Shown: positions 1 through 7,574 of the stretch, piece after piece
Numbering within the stretch: the first letter of the stretch is position 1
Layout: each line of letters starts with the position of its first letter
Assembly (NCBI GenBank): GCA_002305955.1
Contig: DBRH01000029.1
Coordinates: forward strand, 1-21,992
Length of the DNA stretch: 21,992 bases
Direction of reading: 5' to 3'
From: Kosmotogaceae bacterium UBA1373
GTDB taxonomy: Bacteria > Thermotogota > Thermotogae > Petrotogales > Kosmotogaceae
Position numbers and translations under genes: made by a program
Notes under the pieces: generated by a model
Databases searched by the model: none
What the model saw: the letters and a program-made list of their open reading frames with translations, nothing else
What the model was told of the DNA's origin: nothing

Positions 1-242
1 TAGCGGAGACACCTGGGTAAAAGTTGTTTAGAGTAGCTTTCTCAATGCCGTACGTTTTTTGAATCTGATTAACGATTCACATACAAATAATGATGGGCAT
101 TGATAGATGCCAAAGACGGGATAATACTTATATAAAGCCGAGAAGAAAGAGAAGAAACGCGAGGGAATTCGATAAAAAACAGGGAAAAAATGAATCATGG
201 AGGTATCTACTGCATTAATCACTAACTATAAGGAGGATTTAG

Positions 243-305
243 GTGAAATTGGCCTTCAAAAACACTCGTATAACCGATTCGCCAGACAACTCCCTCGCGA
301 GCTAA
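243..305 (+). CDS. Possible 20-residue peptide or 5' remnant of a lost gene
   Basis: A GTG codon at 243 is preceded by a strong ribosome site (AAGGAGGA at 230-237, five bases upstream). It opens a frame of 20 codons, beginning VKLAFKNTRI, and ends at TAA 303-305. The ribosome site is as good as those of the real genes in this window, which is the only reason to list it. The peptide resembles nothing I know. It could be a true small protein, or the start of a gene whose remainder has been lost, which would fit the otherwise empty surroundings. Function unknown. Confidence 0.25.
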   Translation: MKLAFKNTRITDSPDNSLAS

Positions 306-510
306 TGAGTAATGATACTACAAATCGTTGTGGAAACTCAAGTCTCAACTAATACATTTGAATTAACAAAGAACCGTCGGTCGATAGGAACAGCAGGAGA
401 AAGGCTCATGATGCTCTCCCCTCTTTTCAAGGACCACTTGTAACGCTTCCGGAGGTCTGCATACAACGGCGGACGGTTGGTGGAGAACGACTTTTCGCAA
501 CGACAGATTA

Positions 511-549
511 CAAAAACCGGAGGACAACTTGCACACGATCCTCCGGTTT
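511..549 (-). terminator. Rho-independent terminator of the ggt/M14 hydrolase unit
   Basis: A perfect 11-bp stem (514-524 with 539-549, AAACCGGAGGA against TCCTCCGGTTT) encloses a 14-base loop. On the minus strand the stem is followed by a short T run (GGTTTTTG). It lies about 40 bases past the stop of the minus-strand M14 hydrolase gene, the expected place for the end of that transcript. Confidence 0.8.
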
Positions 550-591
550 GTTTTCGTTGTTGAAACGCCCGCACTGACGGCTTTTATCTCG

Positions 592-1665
592 TCAGTTCAG
601 GTACGCTTCGAATCCTTTTTGCATCAGATCGTTGTAGTTGGGAATGTTCGAGTAGGCCAGATCGGTGCCGAACATCATGTTGTAGCTGTTCACCAGCGCC
701 TCAACGGTCGCCAGGTGCATTCCCACTCTGTGCTTTAGCGGATATTTTTCGTCGTAGAGCGTGTCGGGTTTTTCGCGCCATATGAAGTCGAACCCGGGGT
801 TGGGAGATTCCACCAGAAAAGAGATGCTCCCAGTGGCATCGCCAATCTCTCTATGGCTTAGTCCCCTGAACTGGATGTTCGATTCTTCCAGTTTCAGCGA
901 GACTCCGTAGTTGAACTCTATCTCCATAGTTGCCAGAGCCCCGATCTCCATACCTCTCTGGTGACATACCAGCATGTAGGCCAGTCTGCCGCCGGGCACT
1001 TTCACTCCATTGACGATGTCGTAATTGTCCGGCGTATCGCTCTCGTGCATATCCAGGTTGAAATCAACGTTCTCCTTCTTAATGAGCTCCATTATTGCGA
1101 AGGCGAGCTTCTCGGTCGGAGTTCCGTCGGGCCGTCCCGGGTAATTGCGGTTCAGGTTTCTCGACTCGTAACCGGGTAATTCTTGACCCGAAGGATAGTG
1201 GAGATACACTTCCGGATCGGGCCGGCCCTGGTCGTTGACATCTGTGTTCCTGTCGCCATAGACGAGGAAGCGTGGCCCGCTCTTAGACTGTATTTGCAAA
1301 AAGTGATCAGGCTGATTGGGATAGAAAACCGTGGCGATAGAAGCCCCGCTGCTGTTGCTGAAGGGAATTACGATCACCCTGCCGCGCTCGACTATCGCGT
1401 TTTCTATGAATATAGTCGCCGCTACTGTGCCCGCGATCTCCATGGCGTGTGTGCCACCCATCAGAAGGAAGGTCGGCCCGGCTTTCCCGCTGTCCATGAA
1501 GTAGACAACCGTGTCCATGTTGGTACCTTCTAGCGGTTCGAAGTAATAGGAGAGCCACTTCGTTTCCGTGACCCCGTAACCCGGCCGGATATCTGGCCTG
1601 AAGAAAACCGCCAGCGAAAGCGACGTTCCCATGAGGATCAGCAGTATTACAAGTAATTTTTTCAT
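592..1665 (-). CDS. Secreted M14-like zinc hydrolase (succinylglutamate desuccinylase / aspartoacylase-type)
   Basis: This is a 357-residue exported protein. Residues 1-19 form a signal peptide (MKKLLVILLILMG...). The zinc-hydrolase motifs are visible in order: GGTHAMEIAG with His73 and Glu76 as likely metal ligands, RNLNRNYPG (169-177) as the substrate-binding Asn-Arg segment typical of M14 carboxypeptidases, DFNLDMHESD with His207 as third ligand, and FLVESPNPG with Glu286 as likely general base. Such enzymes remove an acyl or amino-acid group from small amide substrates, but the substrate cannot be read from sequence. The start has a clear GGAGGT (1674-1679) eight bases upstream. The gene follows the gamma-glutamyltransferase after 64 bases on the same strand, so the two probably share a transcript and may act in turn on gamma-glutamyl or acyl-amino-acid compounds outside the cytoplasm. 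The superfamily is well supported; the exact activity is not. Confidence 0.82.
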   Translation of the reverse strand: MKKLLVILLILMGTSLSLAVFFRPDIRPGYGVTETKWLSYYFEPLEGTNMDTVVYFMDSGKAGPTFLLMGGTHAMEIAGTVAATIFIENAIVERGRVIVIPFSNSSGASIATVFYPNQPDHFLQIQSKSGPRFLVYGDRNTDVNDQGRPDPEVYLHYPSGQELPGYESRNLNRNYPGRPDGTPTEKLAFAIMELIKKENVDFNLDMHESDTPDNYDIVNGVKVPGGRLAYMLVCHQRGMEIGALATMEIEFNYGVSLKLEESNIQFRGLSHREIGDATGSISFLVESPNPGFDFIWREKPDTLYDEKYPLKHRVGMHLATVEALVNSYNMMFGTDLAYSNIPNYNDLMQKGFEAYLN

Positions 1666-1729
1666 TGCGCAGTACCTCCGTTCATAGCCGAAACTCTCGT
1701 CAGGTTAAGTGCTCCAACTCTCCAAAAAC

Positions 1730-3472
1730 TTAAAACTCCGGCGCCGATGCCCCTCCTTCTCTCCTGAAAGCTCCTATTCCTATCATGAGCCCGTCGGGCT
1801 GTACCTGGATGAGGTTTAGAGAGCCGAAAGAGCGGTAGGGGAACTGGAATTCTCTCACCTTGTGGCCCATTATCTTCTCCAGGAAAAGCCTCGAGGATTC
1901 GGGGAAGCCCGTTTCCATTCTGAATTCCGGGTAATTAGGAGATCCGATGAGCTTGGGTGTCATCTGGGCCTCGTCGAGAGTCATCCCAAAGTCTATCAGG
2001 TCAACGATGACATTTGTTATGGTGGACTGTATGTAATATCCACCCGGTGTTCCAATCAGGTACACGACTTTTCCGTCCTTCTCGATTATCGTCGGGCAGA
2101 TCGTGGTAACCGGTCTCTTGCCCGGAACGAGGCCCCTTGAAGTCTCGTCGAGGGTGAAGTTTCCCATTTCGTTGTTTATGAAGAAACCGTCAAGGTAGAC
2201 GCCCGAACCGAAGAAGCCTGACAGAGTCTGTGTCCATGCAACGGCGTTTCCATTTCTGTCGATAACGGCGAAATGCGTCGTATCCTGGCCGACATCGGCG
2301 GTAGAAGGTACCAACTCTATGACTCCCGCTTCAGCTAGCAGAGCTTCGACGTAAGAGTCCGTATCTTCAAAGAGATGGGGTTTGCCGATATAGTCGGTGT
2401 AGTAAAGGGCGCTGTCGAGAGCCTGGTTAAGATCGATGTTCATGAACCTGGTTTTGGAGTATTCTTTGCTGATCAGGGTTTCTACCGGCACGTAAACATA
2501 CGCCGGGTCACCGCTGTAGGAGAGCAAATCGATCATCGCGAACGTGAGCGCCTGATTGATGATGTTCATCACCAGCGGATCGTCCCAGGCGAACGCGGAG
2601 AGGTTGAAATGCTCGAGTATGTTCAGAGTCTCCAGCAAATAGGGACCCCCGACCGGTATGCCAGGAACGAATAGGTCGTATTCTCTGTAAGTACCGTGAA
2701 GCGGCGTTTTTACAAGCGCCCTGTAATTGACGAGGTCGCTCTTCCTCAGCAGGCCGCCCCTGGACTGCATCAGAGCATCGATCTTGTCGGCAAGCGTTCC
2801 ATTGTAGAAGGCCTGCGGACCGTTCTCCGCCAGATACTTGTAGGTTTCCGCCAGTTCAGGATTGGTGGCTATGTCACCGGCTTCCCAGGCGAAAAGACCT
2901 TCTTTCAGGAAACCGGGGGCGTTTTCGAGCAGGACATCGTAGCTACCACCACACGATGAGGCGAATGTGTAGTTGACTTCAAAGCCTTCGCTCGCGAGCC
3001 TTATCGCAGGTGCGATCAATTCTGCGAATGGGAGAGAGCCTCCATAAAGCCAGAGTTCGATGATGCCGGCCAGAACACCCGGCGTACAGATGCTCAACGG
3101 CCCGGTCCTGAAATCGGAAGCCTTCAAACCAAGCTCAGCCGCGGTGGCAATAGAGGCAAGTCCCGGTGCCGAGCTCCTGAAGTCGACGGCGATCTTTTCT
3201 CCGTTGAAGGAAACGACAGCGTAACCCTCTCCACCGATTCCCGAAGCGTAGGGTTCAACGACCCCCAGCGCTAGACTGACGGCGATCGCCGCATCGATAG
3301 CGTTTCCACCTTTCTCGAGAATCTCGGCACCGGCAGCGGCGGCGTACGGGTTTCCGGCCGCGACCATACCGGTATTTGAAGCCTGCAGCTTTCCGACACT
3401 CGCGGTAATTACTGAAAAGCCAATTCCCACCAACAATAAAAGACAGAAGAAAGTAAGAACAATTCTTTTCAT
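1730..3472 (-). CDS. ggt: Gamma-glutamyltransferase (glutathione hydrolase), exported
   Basis: This enzyme cleaves the gamma-glutamyl bond of glutathione and related compounds and passes the glutamyl group to water or an amino acid. I place the start at ATG 3472 rather than at the longer frame beginning at 3559. A GGGAGGTT ribosome site lies just upstream (3477-3484), and the protein then opens with a signal peptide (MKRIVLTFFCLLLLVG...). The result is 580 residues, normal for the family. Landmarks are GGNAIDAAIA near the N-terminus, SGIGGEGY, and the autocleavage site DTTHFAVIDRNGNAVAWT, in which Thr398 should become the N-terminal nucleophile of a small subunit of about 183 residues. A GxPGG loop (GTPGGYY) follows. 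Processing into two subunits and action outside the cytoplasm are inferred from the family. It is the first gene of a two-gene unit with the M14 hydrolase. Confidence 0.95.
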   Translation of the reverse strand: MKRIVLTFFCLLLLVGIGFSVITASVGKLQASNTGMVAAGNPYAAAAGAEILEKGGNAIDAAIAVSLALGVVEPYASGIGGEGYAVVSFNGEKIAVDFRSSAPGLASIATAAELGLKASDFRTGPLSICTPGVLAGIIELWLYGGSLPFAELIAPAIRLASEGFEVNYTFASSCGGSYDVLLENAPGFLKEGLFAWEAGDIATNPELAETYKYLAENGPQAFYNGTLADKIDALMQSRGGLLRKSDLVNYRALVKTPLHGTYREYDLFVPGIPVGGPYLLETLNILEHFNLSAFAWDDPLVMNIINQALTFAMIDLLSYSGDPAYVYVPVETLISKEYSKTRFMNIDLNQALDSALYYTDYIGKPHLFEDTDSYVEALLAEAGVIELVPSTADVGQDTTHFAVIDRNGNAVAWTQTLSGFFGSGVYLDGFFINNEMGNFTLDETSRGLVPGKRPVTTICPTIIEKDGKVVYLIGTPGGYYIQSTITNVIVDLIDFGMTLDEAQMTPKLIGSPNYPEFRMETGFPESSRLFLEKIMGHKVREFQFPYRSFGSLNLIQVQPDGLMIGIGAFRREGGASAPEF

Positions 3473-3558
3473 ACAAAACCTCCCAAATGAGTTGCTCACC
3501 GCAATTAAGCGATGGTTGAACAAGAAAAGCGGTTCGACGGGTTCCGGCTGTTGAATCA

Positions 3559-3564
3559 ATTATA
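3559..3564 (-). promoter_or_regulatory. Candidate -10 box for ggt
   Basis: The minus strand has a perfect TATAAT here, which would put transcription start about 80 bases before the ggt start codon. No good -35 box is seen at 16-18 bases upstream, so the promoter is a tentative call. Confidence 0.35.
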
Positions 3565-3622
3565 CAGCGAAAGAGCGAAGAGCCGTCCTCGGAAAGAGCG
3601 AGATGAGGAGAGAGAGAAGAGA

Positions 3623-3720
3623 GAGTAAGAGGCGTGTGGAGCATCGTCAGTTCCTATTTTCGCTCTCGCCTTCTCGTGAGCGAAGCGAACTCTCGATGCT
3701 CTTTCTCTCGGTTCTTACTC
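3623..3720. repeat. Nested imperfect palindrome of about 98 bp
   Basis: Three inverted-repeat pairs are nested around one centre: GAGTAAGA 3623-3630 with TCTTACTC 3713-3720, GAGCATCG 3639-3646 with CGATGCTC 3694-3701, and TTCGCTC 3659-3665 with GAGCGAA 3678-3684. Spacers between the pairs are unequal, so the whole is a bulged hairpin rather than a perfect one. No T run follows on either strand, which argues against a simple terminator. It could be a dispersed palindromic element or a decayed miniature transposon. Only one copy is in this window. Confidence 0.6.
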
Positions 3721-3756
3721 ACCACCACTCACCACCCTCCATGGTTCTTTATGGTC

Positions 3757-3762
3757 TATAAT
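3757..3762 (+). promoter_or_regulatory. Candidate -10 box for the secreted protein gene
   Basis: A perfect TATAAT lies about 115 bases before the start codon at 3878. No convincing -35 hexamer is found upstream, so this is only a likely site. Confidence 0.35.
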
Positions 3763-3877
3763 TGGTCGTATTCCACTTTCCGCTGCCGGTTAATCAAAAC
3801 TACCTGACGAACTCTCGTGCTTTCGTTGAAGAATTCACCGTCAAAAGCTCTCGTTCAAGTGAAGGAGGGAAAATGGC

Positions 3878-5143
3878 ATGAAAGATTTAAAGAGAGTTCT
3901 CTTCACGCTACTGGTTACAGCAGTTTTTCTGTGCTTTACGGACACTGCCGTCGCCACTGGACGGATAATGCCCGAAGATTTCGAGTATCTGGGTGCCTTT
4001 CTGGTGCCGCAGTGGATAGACGGGACACCGGATGCAGAAAGCTGGGAGTGGGGAGGCATGTCTATGACCTACGACCCGTCGGGCGATCCGAAAGGGAAGA
4101 AGGACGGCTTTCCCGGCTCCATCTACGGTACGGGCCACGATGTCTGGAACCTTGTCTCGGAAATAGATATACCAGTCCCGGTGATCTCACCCACCAGGAG
4201 CATTTCGGACCTCAACACTGCCCGTACCCTCCAGCCGTTTGCCGATGTCAAGGACGGACTCTTCGCCTGGGCCGAAGAGATGCCCCGCGTGGGACTCGAA
4301 ATACTGGAGCCGCAGGGAGCACAGAGTTCCAGGAAACTGTATCTCTGCTGGGGTGCGCATTTCCAGGACGAATACTTCTATACGCATATGTGGTGCGAGA
4401 CCGATCTGGATGATCCCCGCCCGGCCGGAGCCTGGAGGATAGAAGGGATCAATCCGTACAACGGGAACGACTACCTTTTCGCGATCCCTTCTGAATGGGC
4501 CGATCTCTACACACCTGGAATGCGTCTGGCGACGGGACGGTACCGGGATGGCGGATGGTCCGGTTTCGGGCCTACGCTGGCGGCTATCGGCCCCTGGAAT
4601 CAGGGTAACCCACCTCCCGACGGAACGACTCTCCAGTCGGTTGTTCTGATCAAGTACTCCGATTACTTCGAGGGAGAACCCGATCCGTGGTACCAGATGA
4701 ACGGTTACGCCCATTCGGACGAATGGACCGGAGGAGCCTGGCTCACCGCGGGCGACAGATCCGCGGTGGTCTTCGTCGGAACCAAAGGGATGAGCGAAGC
4801 ATGGTACGGCGATACTCTGCGAGAATGCATGGACGACTGTGAGTTTCCCTATCTCCGCGGCTGGTGGAGCCTCTACTTCGAAGGCTGGTTCCTCTTCTAC
4901 GATACGTCGGATCTGGCCAAAGTGGCGCAGGGAGTGCTGGAACCCTATCAGGTACAGCCATACGCCCATCTGAACGTTGACGACGTGCTCTATTACGTTC
5001 ACGGAAAACAGGAGAAATACCATCTGGGGGCCTGCTGCTACGATCGTGCAAATCGCCTCTTCTACGTCTTCGAACCCGGACGCGAGAGCCCTTCGGGAGA
5101 AGGCGAAAGAACGATCGTCCACGTATGGAGAATCAAGGAATAA
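3878..5143 (+). CDS. Secreted protein of unknown function, tryptophan- and tyrosine-rich
   Basis: I do not recognise the family of this 421-residue protein. Residues 1 to about 27 are a signal peptide (KRVLFTLLVTAVFLCF), so it should be exported. The mature part is rich in Trp, Tyr, Gly and Asp and lacks further membrane segments. It contains spaced words such as WEWGGMSMTYDP, IYGTGHDVW, WRIEGINPYNGNDY, GGWSGFGPTLAAIGPW, GGAWLTAGD and FEGWFLFYDTSDL. This pattern suggests an all-beta fold, perhaps a beta-propeller, but that is inference. Several cysteines occur late (DDCEF, GACCYD), as might suit disulphides. The start is fixed by AAGGAGGG (3862-3869), eight bases upstream. It stands alone, divergent from the ggt unit, with no clear terminator after it. 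A carbohydrate-related or binding role is possible but unsupported. Confidence 0.8.
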   Translation: MKDLKRVLFTLLVTAVFLCFTDTAVATGRIMPEDFEYLGAFLVPQWIDGTPDAESWEWGGMSMTYDPSGDPKGKKDGFPGSIYGTGHDVWNLVSEIDIPVPVISPTRSISDLNTARTLQPFADVKDGLFAWAEEMPRVGLEILEPQGAQSSRKLYLCWGAHFQDEYFYTHMWCETDLDDPRPAGAWRIEGINPYNGNDYLFAIPSEWADLYTPGMRLATGRYRDGGWSGFGPTLAAIGPWNQGNPPPDGTTLQSVVLIKYSDYFEGEPDPWYQMNGYAHSDEWTGGAWLTAGDRSAVVFVGTKGMSEAWYGDTLRECMDDCEFPYLRGWWSLYFEGWFLFYDTSDLAKVAQGVLEPYQVQPYAHLNVDDVLYYVHGKQEKYHLGACCYDRANRLFYVFEPGRESPSGEGERTIVHVWRIKE

Positions 5144-5296
5144 AAACGGACTATCCGGAAGAGGACCTTTTCGCCCGAATGAGATAGCTTAATCGAATAC
5201 GGCTCCAGGGTTATAGCTCCACTCGCTCTCTCTTTTTCGAGTTCATGTGGGAAACTTCTGCCACTGGCTTGTATGTCATCAATTGCAGCGACGTGA

Positions 5297-5302
5297 TAGA
5301 AT
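5297..5302 (+). promoter_or_regulatory. Extended -10 box for the MFS/flavoprotein unit
   Basis: TAGAAT at 5297-5302 is preceded by TGA, giving the extended -10 form TGnTAnAAT. No good -35 box is present, which extended -10 promoters can do without. The start codon of the MFS gene lies six bases after the box, so transcription would begin at or next to the ATG. The gene has no ribosome site, which agrees. Confidence 0.4.
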
Positions 5303-5308
5303 TCAATC

Positions 5309-6469
5309 ATGGATATCAAGAGGGTTTTCAGCTCGATTTCGTCGTACGCGTTTTTTTTATTCGGTTTCACTTCGATAATACTCGGAAGCGCACTCCCGGC
5401 TATTGAGAAGAGTTTCGGCATAGATCACCAGATCGCTGGAATTCTGCTTTCGCTTCCGACTATTGCGTTCATGTTTTCGGCGATCGTGGTGAGCACTCTT
5501 TCTAACCGTGTGGGGCCGTTCAAGTTGCTTACGATGGGTATTTCTTTCATTGCCGGCTCGCTTGTTCTGCTCTCGATCGGAAGAAGTTTCTGGCTGTTAC
5601 TCATCGGTAGCATGGCTCTGAGCTTCGGGACCGGCGCCACTGAGACTTCGATCGGTATCGGGGTCTCCGGTCTGAAGTACCGGAAACCGGGAAGCGCTTT
5701 GAATCTAATGCATTCACTGTTCGCCGTCGGTTCGATCATTTCTCCATTCATCGTCGCCGCTTTTCTCGTAGATTACAATTCCTGGTGGAAGCCCTTCTTC
5801 GTTGCCCTCTTCGCGGCCGTTCCTCTACTCTTTTTCACGCCGATGCTGTACAGGATTCCTTATACGGGAACGGATGAAAAGATCTCGCGCTACAAAAAGG
5901 AACTATTTTCGCAGAAGATCTTCTGGCTAATCCTGGCCGGAGTTTTTCTGTATGTAGCCTACGAGATAGGTTTTACTTCCTGGCTTTCGAGTTTCGTGTT
6001 CGAGTCGAAAGGCATAGAGATGAGGTACGCCAGTATCTTTCCGGCGCTTCTCTGGAGCGGTATCCTGGTCGGGCGACTGGTTGCGGGCTTTGTAGTCGAA
6101 AAACTAGGGTATGAGCTCTCCCTCTTGTTTATGACGGTCATCTCGTTTCTGTCTTTTGGCGCAGCGCTGTTGATGAAGTCCGCGGTGTGGATCGGCGTGG
6201 CCGTAATCTTCGCCGGATTCGGTTTTTCCGGTACCTTTCCAACCCTGCAGGCCATTCTGATATCGCGTATGAAGAACGGAATAGCCTTTGCACTTGGTCT
6301 TTTTACGGTTGCCTCTTCGCTCGGCGGGGCCATGGCCAATTATCTGGTAGGCCTCCTGGGCCAGATCTTCGGCATGTATGCCGGTATAATATTCATACTA
6401 GTACTGATAGCGTTCGAGATGGTTGTGGCGCTGATGATAATGAGATTGAGGGTGAAGACCAATGACTAG
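5309..6469 (+). CDS. Major facilitator superfamily transporter
   Basis: This is a 386-residue integral membrane protein with about twelve hydrophobic segments in two halves, split by a charged loop near residues 188-200 (YTGTDEKISRYKKELFSQK). The N-terminal half has SNRVGPFKLL in the motif-A position after the second segment. The second half has a matching VEKLGYELS after segment eight. The halves resemble the fucose-permease-like and related MFS families, but the substrate is not predictable. An in-frame stop (TAG 5297-5299) forces the start to ATG 5309, and there is no Shine-Dalgarno sequence. Its last 8 bases overlap the next gene, so both are co-expressed, and the transporter may move a substrate or product of that flavoprotein. 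Confidence 0.88.
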   Translation: MDIKRVFSSISSYAFFLFGFTSIILGSALPAIEKSFGIDHQIAGILLSLPTIAFMFSAIVVSTLSNRVGPFKLLTMGISFIAGSLVLLSIGRSFWLLLIGSMALSFGTGATETSIGIGVSGLKYRKPGSALNLMHSLFAVGSIISPFIVAAFLVDYNSWWKPFFVALFAAVPLLFFTPMLYRIPYTGTDEKISRYKKELFSQKIFWLILAGVFLYVAYEIGFTSWLSSFVFESKGIEMRYASIFPALLWSGILVGRLVAGFVVEKLGYELSLLFMTVISFLSFGAALLMKSAVWIGVAVIFAGFGFSGTFPTLQAILISRMKNGIAFALGLFTVASSLGGAMANYLVGLLGQIFGMYAGIIFILVLIAFEMVVALMIMRLRVKTND

Positions 6470-7574
6470 AACGGTTACCGTGGTTGGCGCCGGACCGGCC
6501 GGTTTGGCCGCCGCCAGGATTCTCGGCAGGGAGGGTATCGATTTCACTCTTTTCGATTCGAAAACCTTTCCCCGTTACAAGGGCTGTGGAGGTGGTCTGA
6601 CTCCACGCTCAATTAGAGTTCTAGGAGAGATCTTCCCGGAGATCGAACCCGAAGGCTTCGAAACGAGAGAGCTCTCTTTCAGAAGCATAGACGAGGGTGT
6701 GGCCAGAGATATGGTGACGTATATGTCGAAGCGTCCTCTGTTTTTCACGGTGGATCGCAAGGAGTTCGATCACTCTCTTCTCAAATCGGTGATCGAGAGA
6801 GAAGGTGATTTCGTCGTTTCCAGAGTCAGAGAGATCGAAAAAACTGACTGCGGTTTTCTAGTCAAAGGCGAAAACCTCGAGATCGAAAGCAAGTTCGTTA
6901 TCGTTGCCGGAGGTGTGTTCGGAGCGAAACTGGTCAATCTGGAACCTCCCGAATACGGGATAATCTACCACGGTTACAGCTCACCGACGGGAAACGCCTC
7001 CATAACCTTTATACAGGATGGGTATCTCTGGAAGTTTCCCGGAGAATCCTTCGACTCGATCGGCGGCGGCGTCTATCCGGATGCGCCGAACATTCTGGCT
7101 TACGAAGAGATGGCGACGCTGGTAAAAAAGACCTTCGATGAAGACGTAGAGCTTATGGGCACTCCTATGCCGCTCTTCAACACGGAGAAGGTTCTCGAAT
7201 TGAACAGGGCTTTCGAGGGGCTTTTCTTTGCAGGGGACAGCGCGGGTCTGGTGGATAACTGGACGGGAGAGGGGATAGATTTCGCCCTCGATTCCGGAAG
7301 GCAGGCCGCCCTGTCGATCCTGGAGGACGGGATCAAAGGGAAGACCGCCGGTCAGAGATATCTGGAGAGGTTGTACCCGATCGTGAGGCATCTCCAGGTT
7401 GCAGATGCCTTTAGAAGACGATTTCACGCCAACCTTCAGGGAAATGTTCTTCTTCTCAAGAGCAGGCGTTCCGCCAGACTTTTCGTGAATTACATTTCCC
7501 GGTACGCGGGAAATTTATCTCTTATGGTCCTCAAGAGCTTCTTTACAGGAGGAATACGCCATAGATCAACATAG
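6462..7574 (+). CDS. FAD-dependent geranylgeranyl-reductase-family oxidoreductase
   Basis: This 370-residue flavoprotein begins with a dinucleotide-binding fold: TVVGAGPAGLAAARIL has the GxGxxG pattern at residues 9-14. It continues with KGCGGGLTPRS (41-50), the Cys-Gly-Gly-Gly segment typical of geranylgeranyl reductases. The FAD-ribityl motif FAGDSAGLVDNWTGEGI follows, with Asp259. The family reduces double bonds of isoprenoid chains, in archaeal lipids, chlorophyll or quinone side chains, but many bacterial members have no known substrate. It carries a ribosome site inside the MFS gene (GAGGGTGA at 6448-6455) and overlaps that gene by 8 bases. Its 3' end overlaps the convergent ABC ATPase gene by 9 bases, leaving no room for a terminator between them. 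The fold and family are firm; the substrate is unknown. Confidence 0.87.
   Translation: MTRTVTVVGAGPAGLAAARILGREGIDFTLFDSKTFPRYKGCGGGLTPRSIRVLGEIFPEIEPEGFETRELSFRSIDEGVARDMVTYMSKRPLFFTVDRKEFDHSLLKSVIEREGDFVVSRVREIEKTDCGFLVKGENLEIESKFVIVAGGVFGAKLVNLEPPEYGIIYHGYSSPTGNASITFIQDGYLWKFPGESFDSIGGGVYPDAPNILAYEEMATLVKKTFDEDVELMGTPMPLFNTEKVLELNRAFEGLFFAGDSAGLVDNWTGEGIDFALDSGRQAALSILEDGIKGKTAGQRYLERLYPIVRHLQVADAFRRRFHANLQGNVLLLKSRRSARLFVNYISRYAGNLSLMVLKSFFTGGIRHRST

Larger units (their letters stand above)
1..591. other. Gene-poor left end, mostly noncoding
   Basis: I find no gene here that I can name. The stretch is more AT-rich than the rest of the window and holds only short open frames. It contains a 20-codon frame with a good ribosome site at 243-305 and the terminator of the downstream minus-strand unit at 511-549, both listed separately. 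On the minus strand a 78-codon frame (338-574) has a middle part, ending near the words NRPPLYADLRKRYKW, that reads like protein. It has no family I recognise and its 5' part crosses the terminator, so it may be a decayed gene fragment. A possible plus-strand promoter (TTGATA at about 99-104, then TAATAC after 16 bases) is weak. Confidence 0.5.
3473..3877. other. Long divergent intergenic region without a gene
   Basis: This 405-base spacer separates the divergent ggt unit and the secreted protein gene. It holds the ggt ribosome site and candidate -10 box, a purine-rich tract at about 3568-3630 built from repeats of GAGCGA and GAGAGA words, a nested palindrome at 3623-3720, a candidate plus-strand -10 box at 3757-3762, and the ribosome site of the next gene. 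Open frames crossing it have no credible start or family and appear to be chance frames. Confidence 0.6.

Noticed and set aside
28..222. A 64-codon minus-strand frame at the left end
   Set aside because: Phe/Tyr-rich translation of an AT-rich, purine-rich stretch. No ribosome site and no recognisable family.
338..574. A 78-codon minus-strand frame left of the M14 hydrolase
   Set aside because: It runs through the terminator hairpin at 514-549 and has no ribosome site at its first ATG. Kept only as a possible decayed fragment in the region note.
4187..5122. A 311-codon minus-strand frame opposite the secreted protein gene
   Set aside because: It has no ribosome site, no signal peptide or domain, and an Arg/Pro-rich composition typical of an antisense shadow. 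The plus-strand protein has a signal peptide and strong ribosome site.
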